From Thermoplasmatales archaeon (lineage in GTDB: Archaea; Thermoplasmatota; E2; UBA202; JdFR-43): a stretch of DNA of 64,000 nt. The notes beneath the pieces were generated by a model, which worked only from the letters and a program-made list of their open reading frames with translations, did no database searches and was not told the origin of the DNA. The stretch lies in NCBI GenBank assembly GCA_014361195.1, contig JACIWA010000001.1:1-64000 (forward strand), given 5' to 3'. Both the position numbers and the translations under genes were made by a program. Positions within the stretch are counted from its first letter, which is position 1; each line of letters begins with the position of its first letter. Of the stretch, positions 37,801-46,900 are shown piece by piece.

Positions 37801-38678
37801 TTGCATGTGATATTCACTTCTTTTCCTGGTTCTTGAATTAATGGAATTGCCCGCAGATCAACTATATCAGGGGGAAATATATCTATACCTCCATATTCTT
37901 CCATAAGTGGATAAAAATCAAAATTTCCTTTAATAGGTGGCTCTATTGGATATGGCGCATCCCCTATTCCATCTCCATCAGCATCTGCCCCGCTGTATTT
38001 ATCCCAATAATTTCCAACATTTAAATGGCTCCAGTTATTCATGATGCTCTCATCATATGCATCTTGCAAATTAGAAATAAATGTGTTATAAAATATTGTA
38101 TTGTTTATGGTATTCGCACCAAGTAATATCCCTTTCCTATTCCCTATAAAATAATTTTCTTTTATTATACTATCTCTAAAACCAACTCCAGATATTGCAT
38201 ATGAATTATTGTAGAATATATTTTCTGCTACAAGTATATTTTTCCCTCTAAAGATATATACTCCTCCATATAAAAAAGAAAAGTTGCAATTTTTTATTTC
38301 ACAATTATCTCTGTTAGGCAGATATATTCCAAAATAACCATCGCTTGAACCAACTATAGTAAACCCTTCTATACTCACTGAATCAGAATTAATAATTATA
38401 GCATGATTTCCATTCTGACAATTTATTATTGTTCCATTTCTTTCACCAATCAATTTTATATTTTTATCTATAGCTATACTTTCATTATATACACCCTCGT
38501 ATACATAAACCGTATCGCCCGGCGAAGCAGCAGAAATTGCATCGCTTATTCTTGTGAAATCACCGCCTCCATCATCATCTACATAGATAGTTTCTGGGTT
38601 TGCTTTTTCAATTCTAAACAAACCTAACAGTAGCAAAAGTATAATGAAGATAATTCTTTTCAATTTTACAGCCACCAT
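34881..38678 (-). CDS. Giant exported beta-helix, PKD and VCBS-repeat protein
   Basis: A 1265-residue protein. After a signal peptide there is a NosD-like beta-helix (ETIYVDDDGGGDFTRISDAI, then DTVYVYEGVYNESIAIDK) to about residue 240, with a calcium-loop-like DADGDGIGDAPYPIEPP. It continues with Ig-like domains, PKD domains (WNFGDGSVGYGKFVEH, WEWDFGDGTNISGG, WNFGDGSIAYEKNASH, WLWDFGDGSISYERNP) and a VCBS-like domain (DDYATTDEDTPVIIAILAND). At the end is a tandem pair of domains with IAKWNVSKGGFDSYVVGISP. There is no C-terminal membrane helix and no dockerin. It overlaps the upstream gene by 13 bases and the downstream gene by 4. It may bind polymer or other cells; the ligand is unknown. Confidence 0.85.
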   Translation of the reverse strand: MVAVKLKRIIFIILLLLLGLFRIEKANPETIYVDDDGGGDFTRISDAISAASPGDTVYVYEGVYNESIAIDKNIKLIGERNGTIINCQNGNHAIIINSDSVSIEGFTIVGSSDGYFGIYLPNRDNCEIKNCNFSFLYGGVYIFRGKNILVAENIFYNNSYAISGVGFRDSIIKENYFIGNRKGILLGANTINNTIFYNTFISNLQDAYDESIMNNWSHLNVGNYWDKYSGADADGDGIGDAPYPIEPPIKGNFDFYPLMEEYGGIDIFPPDIVDLRAIPLIQEPGKEVNITCNILDKEGVSSAIINITTPEGNYINESLININSTNAYYFVISFEKKGVYNYYVWTEDVNNNSRKSSIKNFIIAFPPSANFTFQPEEPTDLDNITFNASNSYDIDGYIVNYTWNFGDGSVGYGKFVEHRYSDDGKYKVKLTVYDNDGAFSIIEKEINVSNIIPFVNFTFEPDSPTVWEEIRFYDLSYDLDGSIKIWEWDFGDGTNISGGKEEHKNPKHSYRRNGIFNVTLTVYDDDYAKNTTIKQITVNDFSSPSIENLFAYPNPQEVGEEVNISCNIFDDVEVVEAKINITFPNGGYINESMLSGEKYYYKIQCHQPGNHTFFIFTKDASNNSNTSEILTFTIIVQPEPPSMENVTFPASGQYGLPLNISCFVHDNVEVKEVKIVFSFGNFSMSGITDDKGNGIYYYNSTFDIGLHTFFIYAVDVNDFFNISGNYSFEIVDTLPPEIENIGFEEIVEAGEVNVSCSVFDNRGVREVRININGVERIMSNYGNTFYIKENLSSGNYTFYILAEDLSNNTNQTTPFNFIVTYFPVAIDDYATTDEDTPVIIAILANDYDIDGTINASSVTITQNPSYGNVTVNANGTVTYIPSANYHGSDSFKYKVKDNSNAWSNEAWVNITISSVNDEPFADFECTPSNPKVNETVLFIDLSYDVDGFVVNWTWNFGDGSIAYEKNASHKYNESGEYNVILKVIDNEGKNSTISKEIYVGEVLFAEFMVINENPCSKEEIIFVDLSQGTTSWLWDFGDGSISYERNPKHIYQIGSYYNVTLIVSDGSKNASVSKIIQVATKIEIVKNEKNVVNYLPWFGEEKNASQIAEIIGSDIMPVGSVIAKWNVSKGGFDSYVVGISPPSYDFMVSPYDVIVLRVAKSGYFIEKAFPIENRFVNVTKNEKNVVNHFCWSAFYSINASQIAEIIGSDIMPVGSVIAKWNVSKGGFDSYVVGISPPSYDFMVYPGDAVVLRVEKSGEFLIEVRK
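34949..35373. repeat. Near-identical 140-bp duplication inside the giant gene
   Basis: The segments 34949-35088 and 35234-35373 are each 140 bases and differ at only one position by eye, lying 285 bases apart. They encode the same part of the two C-terminal tandem domains, which outside this core are clearly diverged. So the core was duplicated recently or is kept alike by gene conversion. Confidence 0.9.
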
Positions 38679-41600
38679 TCTCTTACACTACTCAATGGAT
38701 ATCTGTCCTGTGCAGAATATGGAGGAATATTATAATATGTTTGCTCAGGTGGTCTATCACTCCAGTAGTTTCCTTCTGTTCCTGCATACCAGGAATTGTT
38801 TCCTTCATCCCATGCCTGGAGAGTATTATTTAAGAAATTGTTATGATATATTTCATTGAAATTGCAATCAGATGATGAGATGTTAATTCCAGCAGAATTT
38901 TCTGTTATATTTGTTTCATATATTTTGTTGTTTGTAGATGTTCTATTTATTAAAATTCCATAAATATTTTTCTCAATTATGCTATATCTTATTTCGTTAT
39001 TCCTCGATGAATTATTTACAATTATCCCATACGTATTATTCCATATTTTATTTGGTGTACTTTTTTCTCCTAAATAATTGCTTTCTGACGAATCCATGAT
39101 TATTCCACATAATGTGTTATTCCATATTAAATTCCCCCTTATAGGATATGAATCCCCCTGCGATGATTGCATCATATATATTCCATTTTTATTAAAAGAA
39201 ATGTTGTTGCTCTGCAGGTAGTTGCTATTTGACGCAACCATATAAATTCCATTGCCATTATTTGAATATATATTATTTTGCTTGATTGAGTTTGTATTTG
39301 ATGCAAATAGATAAATTCCATTGCCATTATTTGAATATATTGAATTCTGCTGTATGGAATTGATATTTGATAACTTAAGGAATACAGCATCCATTCCATT
39401 AGAATAGATTTTATTTTTAATTATCTGATTATTTCCTGCTATATCTATTTTTGAATTTTCCATATATATTCCATATTCAATACTGGAAAATATTTCATTT
39501 TCCTCTAGGTTGTTGCCTGTTCCTCCACAATCAAATAAATAAATACCATTTTTATTATTTCCAACTATATTTTCATCAATAATGTTTGCATCGCCCCAGA
39601 TAATATATATTCCATAGCCATTTGCATTTGAAGAAATGTTATTTCTATAAATCTTGTTGTTATATCCATAAGAAATATTTATTCCATCTTCATTGAAAAT
39701 TATTGAATTGTTTGATACATTATTGTTATTTGAATATATTATTTCTAATCCTTTCTTATTTTGTTTTATTGTGTTTAAGTAAAGAGTATTTTGGGAAGAA
39801 TAGTCCAGCATGTATATTCCACTTTCACTGCTATTTATTATTGTATTATTTTCCAGTATATTATAGCTGCTCATTTGAATAGATATACCATATTCATTTC
39901 CATCTATTAAATTGTTTGAGATATTATTCAGATCCGACCTTGATTTTAGCTTTATTCCTTCCATTGAATTGTTATAAATCTGGTTATTAAACAGTATATT
40001 TCCACTCGCTGAATAGATAAATATTCCGCATTCAGAATTTGAATAAATAGAATTGTTCATAAGAGTATTATTATCACATACATCCTCATTTGGTCTTTCA
40101 AGATAAATTCCGCTATTTCTGTTTTTATACAATGTATTGTTTTCTATTATATTTTCTCTTGATTCACTAATTCTTATGCCATGGGTAGCATTATAAATTA
40201 CATTTTCAGAGATGAAATTTAAATCAGAAGATATGATGTGAAATCCTTCATTTGTAATAGATGAAATGGTGTTATTAAAAATTATATTTGTACCGCTCGA
40301 CTTTAAATAAATTCCATTATTTTTGCATAAAGTAATATTGTTTGAAGAAATGTAATTATTGCTCGAAGAGGAAAGATATATTCCAAAATTATTATTCCAT
40401 ATCTCATTGAACCAGATTGTATTCTGAGAAGAGCCTGAAACTAAATAAATACCATCATTTGTATTTGAATAAATATCATTTCCTTGAATTATATTTCTTG
40501 TTGAAAGATCAAGATAAATCCCATATCCATTTTCATGGATAGCATTATTGGCAATATAGTTATTTTTTGGGGTTGATATCATTTTTATCCCAAAATTTGT
40601 GTTTGAATAAATATTGTTATCTCTTATGATACTGTTATCAGATTTGTAAAAATGCAATCCCTCGCTGTTTGAATTTATTTCATTTCTTCTTATATTAACT
40701 CTAACAACATTTTCTGCCCATATTCCATAAATATTTTCATGAATTTCATTATCAACTATGTCTATAAATGAAGAATATCGGATGATTATTCCATAAGTGT
40801 TATTGGATATGGTTGTATTTGATATACTGCTATTATAAGAGCCATAAAAACTTATTCCATATGTTGCGTTTGATATAGAGCAATTGTTTACATAAATTCT
40901 TGAACAATTATCTATAAATATTCCACTTGTAGCATTTATTTTAAAGCCCTCTATTATTACCCAGTCAGCAGTGATTCTTAACCCACCCATGCTTATTTTT
41001 GGGTTGCCCATTCCAACAAGATTAACTGATTTGTTTATTAAAGCTCCATTATAATTTCCTGAATATACATAAACTGTTCCTCCGACACATACCGCATCTA
41101 CTCCTTCTTGAATTGTCCTTAAATGCTTTTCATCGTACCATTCAAGAGGGGCATCATCATCAACCCATACTACTGTTGTATATCCAACTCCCTCAGCCAT
41201 CCAATTTAGAACATTTCTCAAATATGCTTCTCTGCTTTCATTTGTTATAGCATTAGAATTGAGATCAAAACCAAGAACAATTGAGCGGTTTGCACCTCTT
41301 AAGGCGTCTATCGCATACTCACCTACAGGAACATATCTTGAATAAACTTTAATGTCATCAACCGCCCACTCTGCGCCGTCTCCTCCCTTATAAACAAATG
41401 CAATACAAACATTTTGTCCGGCATAATAGCTTAAATCAATTGTTCTTTTTACCCAATTCTGGTTTGTTGAAACACTCATCTCTGCTAATTCAACAAAGTC
41501 TGTTGGAGGAACTCTGCTTCCTGTTGAAATCCATACTCCATGATAAGTATAATAGCTCATATATCTATTCCATTCATAAAATTCTAATATGCCGTTGCTT

Positions 41601-43795
41601 GGAACCACAAAAGATGGGCTTACAAGCCAGTCATTGCAATTCTGCCACCAGTGCACTGTCTCATCATGATATGCACATTTTCTACCACTCAAAGTAAGTG
41701 ATTGCCATCCAGGATTGCTAAAACCAAGAATGTATTCTTCCCATCCATTTGGTGGAAAACTGCTCTCAAAACTTTCATTTATTACCTCATTTTTTCCTTC
41801 AGAAATAAGAGAATAATTAAACAGAGCTGAGCTATTTTTATTCAGTTCATAAATTTTCATAGGCGAAGTTATGACAATATTTGCTAGTCCATAAGTAGAG
41901 GAGTATGAAGATGTTCCAATTACTCCTTTTAATATTCCTCCAGATATATTCATAGGGCCATATGAAAAAGTTCCTGGATTTGGATAATAATCATTTGCAA
42001 AGTATCCTGTTATACCTGAATGATATCCTGAATTTATTCCTCCAATTGGTTCAATCAGACCAAGAGTTTCTCCAAGCCATATTTCATGCTCATTTACTCT
42101 ATTTCCAGAATAATTCTGTAAATCCCTGACAACATAAGTTCCAGTTAAAAGAATTGTTCCATTGTGATTTAAATGCTCTTTTATTTCATAAACATGGTCT
42201 GAAGTATCATCTGCTCCTTCTGTCATTGAAGTGCTCCATGTATTGTTTATTCCGTCATTAATTGCCTTTCCTCCATCCCCGGGAAAATCTCCGCAACTCC
42301 ATATAACTATGTCATACTCATCAAGCAATGTTGCTGTTATATTTTTCCCTTTTTCAGAGCCGCCTACAAATTTCCAGCTATCTATTGCCTTACCTGTAGA
42401 GTAATCCACTCCTAATCTTGAAAGAGCTACAAGTATATTACTAATTCCATCCCAGTTTCTTGGGCTTGCTGGCGTGTTATCAACAACAAGAACACTTCTA
42501 TAAGTAAATGGAGAAGATATAACAATTGTTTTGTTTGCTATTCCTATTCCTCCCTCATTATCCATCACTTTCAGCTTTACAGTATAGTTTCCTGAGCTGC
42601 TGAACATATGATATGGATTTACACCAATTGCATCATCAAACTCGCCATCATTATCAAAATCCCATGAATAGCTTACAATTTCACCATCTCTATCATATGA
42701 GCCAGATGCATCAAAAAATACATAATTTTTTGTTGTTGGCTGCTGAGGAAAATAAGAAAATATTGCAAATGGCAATATATTTGGAACAATTATATTATAG
42801 CTTGTTGAATTTGTAGCACCATTATTATCTGTTACAACTAAGGTTACAGTATATGTTCCACTTCTGTTGTAATAATGAACTGGATTTTGCTCTGTGGAGG
42901 TTGCTCCATCTCCAAAATTCCAGTAACAGCTAACTATATACCCATCTGTATCAAATGAACTATCAAGAAAAGATACAATTCCTTCGCCACTATTGTTATC
43001 CCAGCTGAAATTTGCTACCGGTTTTTGATTTTCTGTAACATTTACTGGTGGATTTTCAAAACCATATCCACTTGTTGCTGTTGCTGTTTGATATTCATCG
43101 TCAGTAACAGTTAAAGTAATGTTGTATATCCCACTGCTTGAATACCTGTGCAAAACAACTTTCCCATAACCAATGTTTCCATCTCCAAAATCCCATCTAT
43201 AAGAAATTATTTCTCCACCATCCGGGTCATAACTTTGGCTTGCATTGAACTCAACAATTTCCAGAGTTTTAGGACTTAGAGGGGCATATCTAAATTTTGC
43301 AACAGGGGGAACATAATTTACAATGCCTTCTCTTAATATCCCAGCAAAAATAATTGAATTGCTTTCTTCATCAACAATAATTGCACTTATCTGCCAAAAT
43401 GTTATATTCCCGAATATCGCATTTCCATTTATATCTATATATTCACCTATATTCCATCTATCATTTCCATCTCCTTTAAAGGTTGCATTTTCCCCTATCA
43501 AATTTCCTTCCGAGTTAAAGGAGTATTGCTTGCTTTTAATCTCTCCTTTCCATATCACTATTTTTAATTTATCAAGATTTAATTCACTCCCTCCTCTATG
43601 CTCTATTATTATATGTTCTGCTTCATTTATATAGCCAACAAAAGTAACATTTGGAGTATTTTCTGGCTGATTTATTGAAAAAACATATATTCCAACAACT
43701 GAAAATGTGCTTATTGCTATTGCAAGAAGTAATATAGTTCCAACTACCTCCGATACTCCACTATCCCCGAGCCAAACAAACTTTTTATTCCTCAT
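38666..43795 (-). CDS. Pilin-anchored giant beta-helix protein, first gene of the surface operon
   Basis: A 1709-residue protein. The N-terminus (DSGVSEVVGTILLLAIAIST) is a classic archaeal type IV pilin signal (DUF1628-like). Three PKD domains (WDFGDGNIGYGK, WNFGDGATSTEQ, SWDFDNDGEFDD; residues about 160-420) come next. Then there is a Rossmann-like domain opening YRSVLVVDNTPASPRNWDGI, interrupted by a choice-of-anchor-J/MAM-like domain (residues about 670-815), and resuming with GEYAIDALRGANRSIVLGFD. Residues about 880-1680 form a very long right-handed beta-helix with 22-24-residue NosD-like coils (NNTIFN-type turns). A GGTGG ribosome-binding sequence lies 4 bases upstream. Prepilin-type processing would place it in or on a pilus-like structure. 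Confidence 0.88.
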   Translation of the reverse strand: MRNKKFVWLGDSGVSEVVGTILLLAIAISTFSVVGIYVFSINQPENTPNVTFVGYINEAEHIIIEHRGGSELNLDKLKIVIWKGEIKSKQYSFNSEGNLIGENATFKGDGNDRWNIGEYIDINGNAIFGNITFWQISAIIVDEESNSIIFAGILREGIVNYVPPVAKFRYAPLSPKTLEIVEFNASQSYDPDGGEIISYRWDFGDGNIGYGKVVLHRYSSSGIYNITLTVTDDEYQTATATSGYGFENPPVNVTENQKPVANFSWDNNSGEGIVSFLDSSFDTDGYIVSCYWNFGDGATSTEQNPVHYYNRSGTYTVTLVVTDNNGATNSTSYNIIVPNILPFAIFSYFPQQPTTKNYVFFDASGSYDRDGEIVSYSWDFDNDGEFDDAIGVNPYHMFSSSGNYTVKLKVMDNEGGIGIANKTIVISSPFTYRSVLVVDNTPASPRNWDGISNILVALSRLGVDYSTGKAIDSWKFVGGSEKGKNITATLLDEYDIVIWSCGDFPGDGGKAINDGINNTWSTSMTEGADDTSDHVYEIKEHLNHNGTILLTGTYVVRDLQNYSGNRVNEHEIWLGETLGLIEPIGGINSGYHSGITGYFANDYYPNPGTFSYGPMNISGGILKGVIGTSSYSSTYGLANIVITSPMKIYELNKNSSALFNYSLISEGKNEVINESFESSFPPNGWEEYILGFSNPGWQSLTLSGRKCAYHDETVHWWQNCNDWLVSPSFVVPSNGILEFYEWNRYMSYYTYHGVWISTGSRVPPTDFVELAEMSVSTNQNWVKRTIDLSYYAGQNVCIAFVYKGGDGAEWAVDDIKVYSRYVPVGEYAIDALRGANRSIVLGFDLNSNAITNESREAYLRNVLNWMAEGVGYTTVVWVDDDAPLEWYDEKHLRTIQEGVDAVCVGGTVYVYSGNYNGALINKSVNLVGMGNPKISMGGLRITADWVIIEGFKINATSGIFIDNCSRIYVNNCSISNATYGISFYGSYNSSISNTTISNNTYGIIIRYSSFIDIVDNEIHENIYGIWAENVVRVNIRRNEINSNSEGLHFYKSDNSIIRDNNIYSNTNFGIKMISTPKNNYIANNAIHENGYGIYLDLSTRNIIQGNDIYSNTNDGIYLVSGSSQNTIWFNEIWNNNFGIYLSSSSNNYISSNNITLCKNNGIYLKSSGTNIIFNNTISSITNEGFHIISSDLNFISENVIYNATHGIRISESRENIIENNTLYKNRNSGIYLERPNEDVCDNNTLMNNSIYSNSECGIFIYSASGNILFNNQIYNNSMEGIKLKSRSDLNNISNNLIDGNEYGISIQMSSYNILENNTIINSSESGIYMLDYSSQNTLYLNTIKQNKKGLEIIYSNNNNVSNNSIIFNEDGINISYGYNNKIYRNNISSNANGYGIYIIWGDANIIDENIVGNNKNGIYLFDCGGTGNNLEENEIFSSIEYGIYMENSKIDIAGNNQIIKNKIYSNGMDAVFLKLSNINSIQQNSIYSNNGNGIYLFASNTNSIKQNNIYSNNGNGIYMVASNSNYLQSNNISFNKNGIYMMQSSQGDSYPIRGNLIWNNTLCGIIMDSSESNYLGEKSTPNKIWNNTYGIIVNNSSRNNEIRYSIIEKNIYGILINRTSTNNKIYETNITENSAGINISSSDCNFNEIYHNNFLNNTLQAWDEGNNSWYAGTEGNYWSDRPPEQTYYNIPPYSAQDRYPLSSVREWWL
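39242..39340. repeat. 69-bp tandem repeat encoding 23-residue beta-helix coils
   Basis: A 30-base stretch (39242-39271) recurs exactly at 39311-39340, 69 bases on, which is one 23-residue coil (NSIYSNNGNGIYL / NNIYSNNGNGIYM). The coils elsewhere in the helix are more diverged. Confidence 0.8.
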
Positions 43796-43934
43796 TTTTC
43801 CACCATTTGCTAACTTTTTGCTAACAATATATATTTAACAAATATATAAAGATTTTGCTGGATAGATTAATCGTAAACCTGAATAAAGCCTGAAACAACC
43901 ATAAATTATATAATTCATTTTTTAATAAGGGAAT
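43796..43934. promoter_or_regulatory. Divergent promoter region of the surface gene cluster
   Basis: 139 bases separate the five-gene minus-strand operon (start 43795) from the plus-strand gene at 43935. The direct repeat TTTGCTAAC / TTTGCTAAC (about 43807-43834) and the AT-rich TATATATTTAACAAATATATAA (shown here by position 43830-43853) offer TATA elements for the operon. A second TATA-like TTATATAATTC lies near 43910 for the plus-strand gene. Shared control of both units is likely. Confidence 0.45.
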
Positions 43935-46900
43935 GTGAAAATGAAGTTAAAAACATTTATTGTTGTTATGCTGTTAGCATTACCAACTACATTGCCACTT
44001 ATAAACGCACAGGGAAAACCTGATCTCTATATTGTCAGATACCGTTATTCCCCGGAAAAAATATATGAAGGAGACCAGTTAAGAATAAATATTACAGTTG
44101 GAAATAGAGGGAATGAAAAGGCGGAAAGCATTGCAATCGCTCTTTTTGTAGACAATTCAACAAATAAAGTAGATGAAGCAACAATTCCATTGCTGAATGC
44201 AAGCGAAGAAAAGGAAAAAGCATTATACTGGCTCACACAAAAAGGACAACATACTCTCTACATCTTCCTTGATTACACCTCAACAATAGACGAGCTCGAC
44301 GAGGACAACAACATCTTAACCCTCCAAATAGAGGTGCATGAGCCCCAGTACCCGCAATTCCCGCCCGCGCCTGAGCGGGCGGAATGGTGGGATGGGAGAT
44401 GGCATTACAGGGTGCCAGTTATTTTTTCGATGATCGGGGAAAGGGAAAATTATCCTTTTGAAAATAAGATGGTTTTCTGCGAGGTGAATTTTACATATCT
44501 GATGGATAAGATATATGAACTGCAGGCGGGTAGCTTTTCAAAGAGGACTTTTTATCCCAACTCCATAAGAGTTGTTGAATATGAGCTGAAAAATGATACA
44601 TGGGTTGTTAAAAGGGTTGTGGGCAGAGAGGTTATTTTTAGCGATGAGTATGACGCATATAAAAATGCAAAAGTGAAAATAGCATGGGTTATGGAAGGGG
44701 AGGCGAGGCCACATGAAAGAAGATTCTATTATATTTACTGGGATACTGTTGAAAATGGATTTAAGGAAGGAGATTTTGGAAAAATATATTCTGGAATAAA
44801 AAATTGTGAGTTTGAGGAGCAAACTTCATGGAAAAATGTTACTGAAGGAACAATAAAATGGAATATGAGTTATTATGTTGACCCTGTTGAAGGAGATGGT
44901 TGCTACAGGATATATGCAAAGGGAATTTATGGAGCGGGCTATTTATGGAGTCCGAGCTATTCAAAATTATATCAGGATTTTAGAATTCCGGATGGAGGAC
45001 TGAGTTATTATATCCTTCATTCCAAAATTTACTTTTCATCAGATATGGATGTAATGTGGAAAATAACAATTGATGGACAAACGATTGAAGCTGGCTACTC
45101 TACAGGGGGATGGAAAGAAATAACAAAAAATATTACAAGCTATTTAAAAGGAAAAAGCTATGCAACTCTTTCTTTCATAATAGATGTCCCATCCACAATA
45201 TTTGATACAAAAGAGCATGAAATTTTAGCTTATATCGATGCTTGCTGGATAGAAACTCAAAATTTGGAATATGAATTATTTGAAAATAAATCCTATGGAT
45301 GGAGTGGAAAAGTAAAAGAAATAAAGAAAAATTATGTAATAGGAGTAGCTGGAAATGATACAATAGATAGAATAGAAGTAGAAAGTGATGCGGAGCTTGA
45401 TGAGGTTGTAGCAATTCTTTACTCACCAGAAGGAAAAATTGAATCATATTCAATGCCAATAAGTGATGCAAGCTTTGAAAGAGACGGCTCAACATCTCTT
45501 TTCTCAAATAATGAATGGACCTCAAGCTCAAGAACAACAAATATTGCCCACTCTGGAACAAGAGCAATCGAATTAAAATTGAAGAATTATATAGGAAAAT
45601 GGGAATTCCAGAATAGAAAAGTTAATTCAAATGATTCTTGCGGGCTCAGGCAAAATATTACCTATGAAATACCCTTATCAAATATCCCTTCCCTCTATTT
45701 CTGGTATAGAATTGATAAATATAATTCAAAAAGCTCCCTGATATACACCCTCTATATATATGGCTCATCTCCTAAATCAATTGAAATACCAATAAGCTCA
45801 CTAACTGCAGATAAAGAATGGCACAAATATGAAATACCAAAAGAAAAAATAGATGAATGGCGCCAGAGTGGCGGATCAGTGAGCGCAATAGAAATAAAAA
45901 TTGTTGCGAGGGCGGAGGAGGCGGAAAATACAATTTATATCGATGATCTGGGCTATTCTTTTGTTCCATCAGATGGCAGGAGAGCATGGTATATAGAAAA
46001 CTTCTATAGATTTGTTAATAACCCAGGGAAATGGAGAATTGATATAATATTGGTAGATGGCTCAGATTATAGAATTGAGAAAAATATCTTCATTGATGTT
46101 GATACCGCTCCTGATTTGACAATAACAAAAATTGATTGCCCCAAAAATGTTAAAGAAGGGGAAAAAGTAAATTTTGCTGTTTATGCGAAAAATAGCGGGG
46201 TAAAAGATATAAATGAAAGTGTTCCTATAAATGTTTCCCTATTGGTATATCAGGGAAATAGTTCATATAGATTTGTTAAATCAATAAATGGGCTAAGGGT
46301 AAATGAGATAAAGAAAATAGATTTTGAATGGAGTGCAATATATGGAATGGAAGAATATAATGGTAGATGGGAAGTGGTTGCAAGGATAAATGAGAAAGGA
46401 GAAATTCTTGAAAAGGATATGAGCAATAACTGGTGGCATACTTACCTAATTGTTGAACCAATGCCTGATTTAGAGATAAACATGGATGATGTTCTTTTTG
46501 AACCTTCGAATCCATCGGAAAATTCAACATTTAATGTATCAATAATTGTTCATAATGTTGGATACAAAAATGCAACCGCAAAAATATCTCTGTATTCAAA
46601 AAAGATTGGAGATGAAAAATTCATTTTAATTCAAAATACAACAATTGAGAAATTTGTAGAAAAGAAAAAGTGGGAGAGAGTAATTATACCCTGCAAAATG
46701 GGGGGAGGAAAATATAATATAATGGTTGAAATAGCTTGTGAGGGAGAGGTAAATCTAGAAAACAATTTTGTTATAAAAGATATAAAAATAGGAATAGTGG
46801 AAGATTTTAATTCGCCATTAATAGAAGGAGTAAGAGCGGAGCCAGAATTGCAGGGAATTGGAAAATATGTAAATATTTCCGCAAGAATATATGACAATGA

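Noticed and set aside
41398-41697. 99-codon plus-strand frame, and similar ones across the surface genes
   Set aside because: They are antisense to strongly supported beta-rich domains, and their composition is low-complexity (His, Leu, Ser rich).
28237-43795. Calling the operon a cellulosome
   Set aside because: No glycoside hydrolase, carbohydrate esterase or recognised carbohydrate-binding module is encoded in these genes; only the cohesin-dockerin pairing is shared with cellulosomes.
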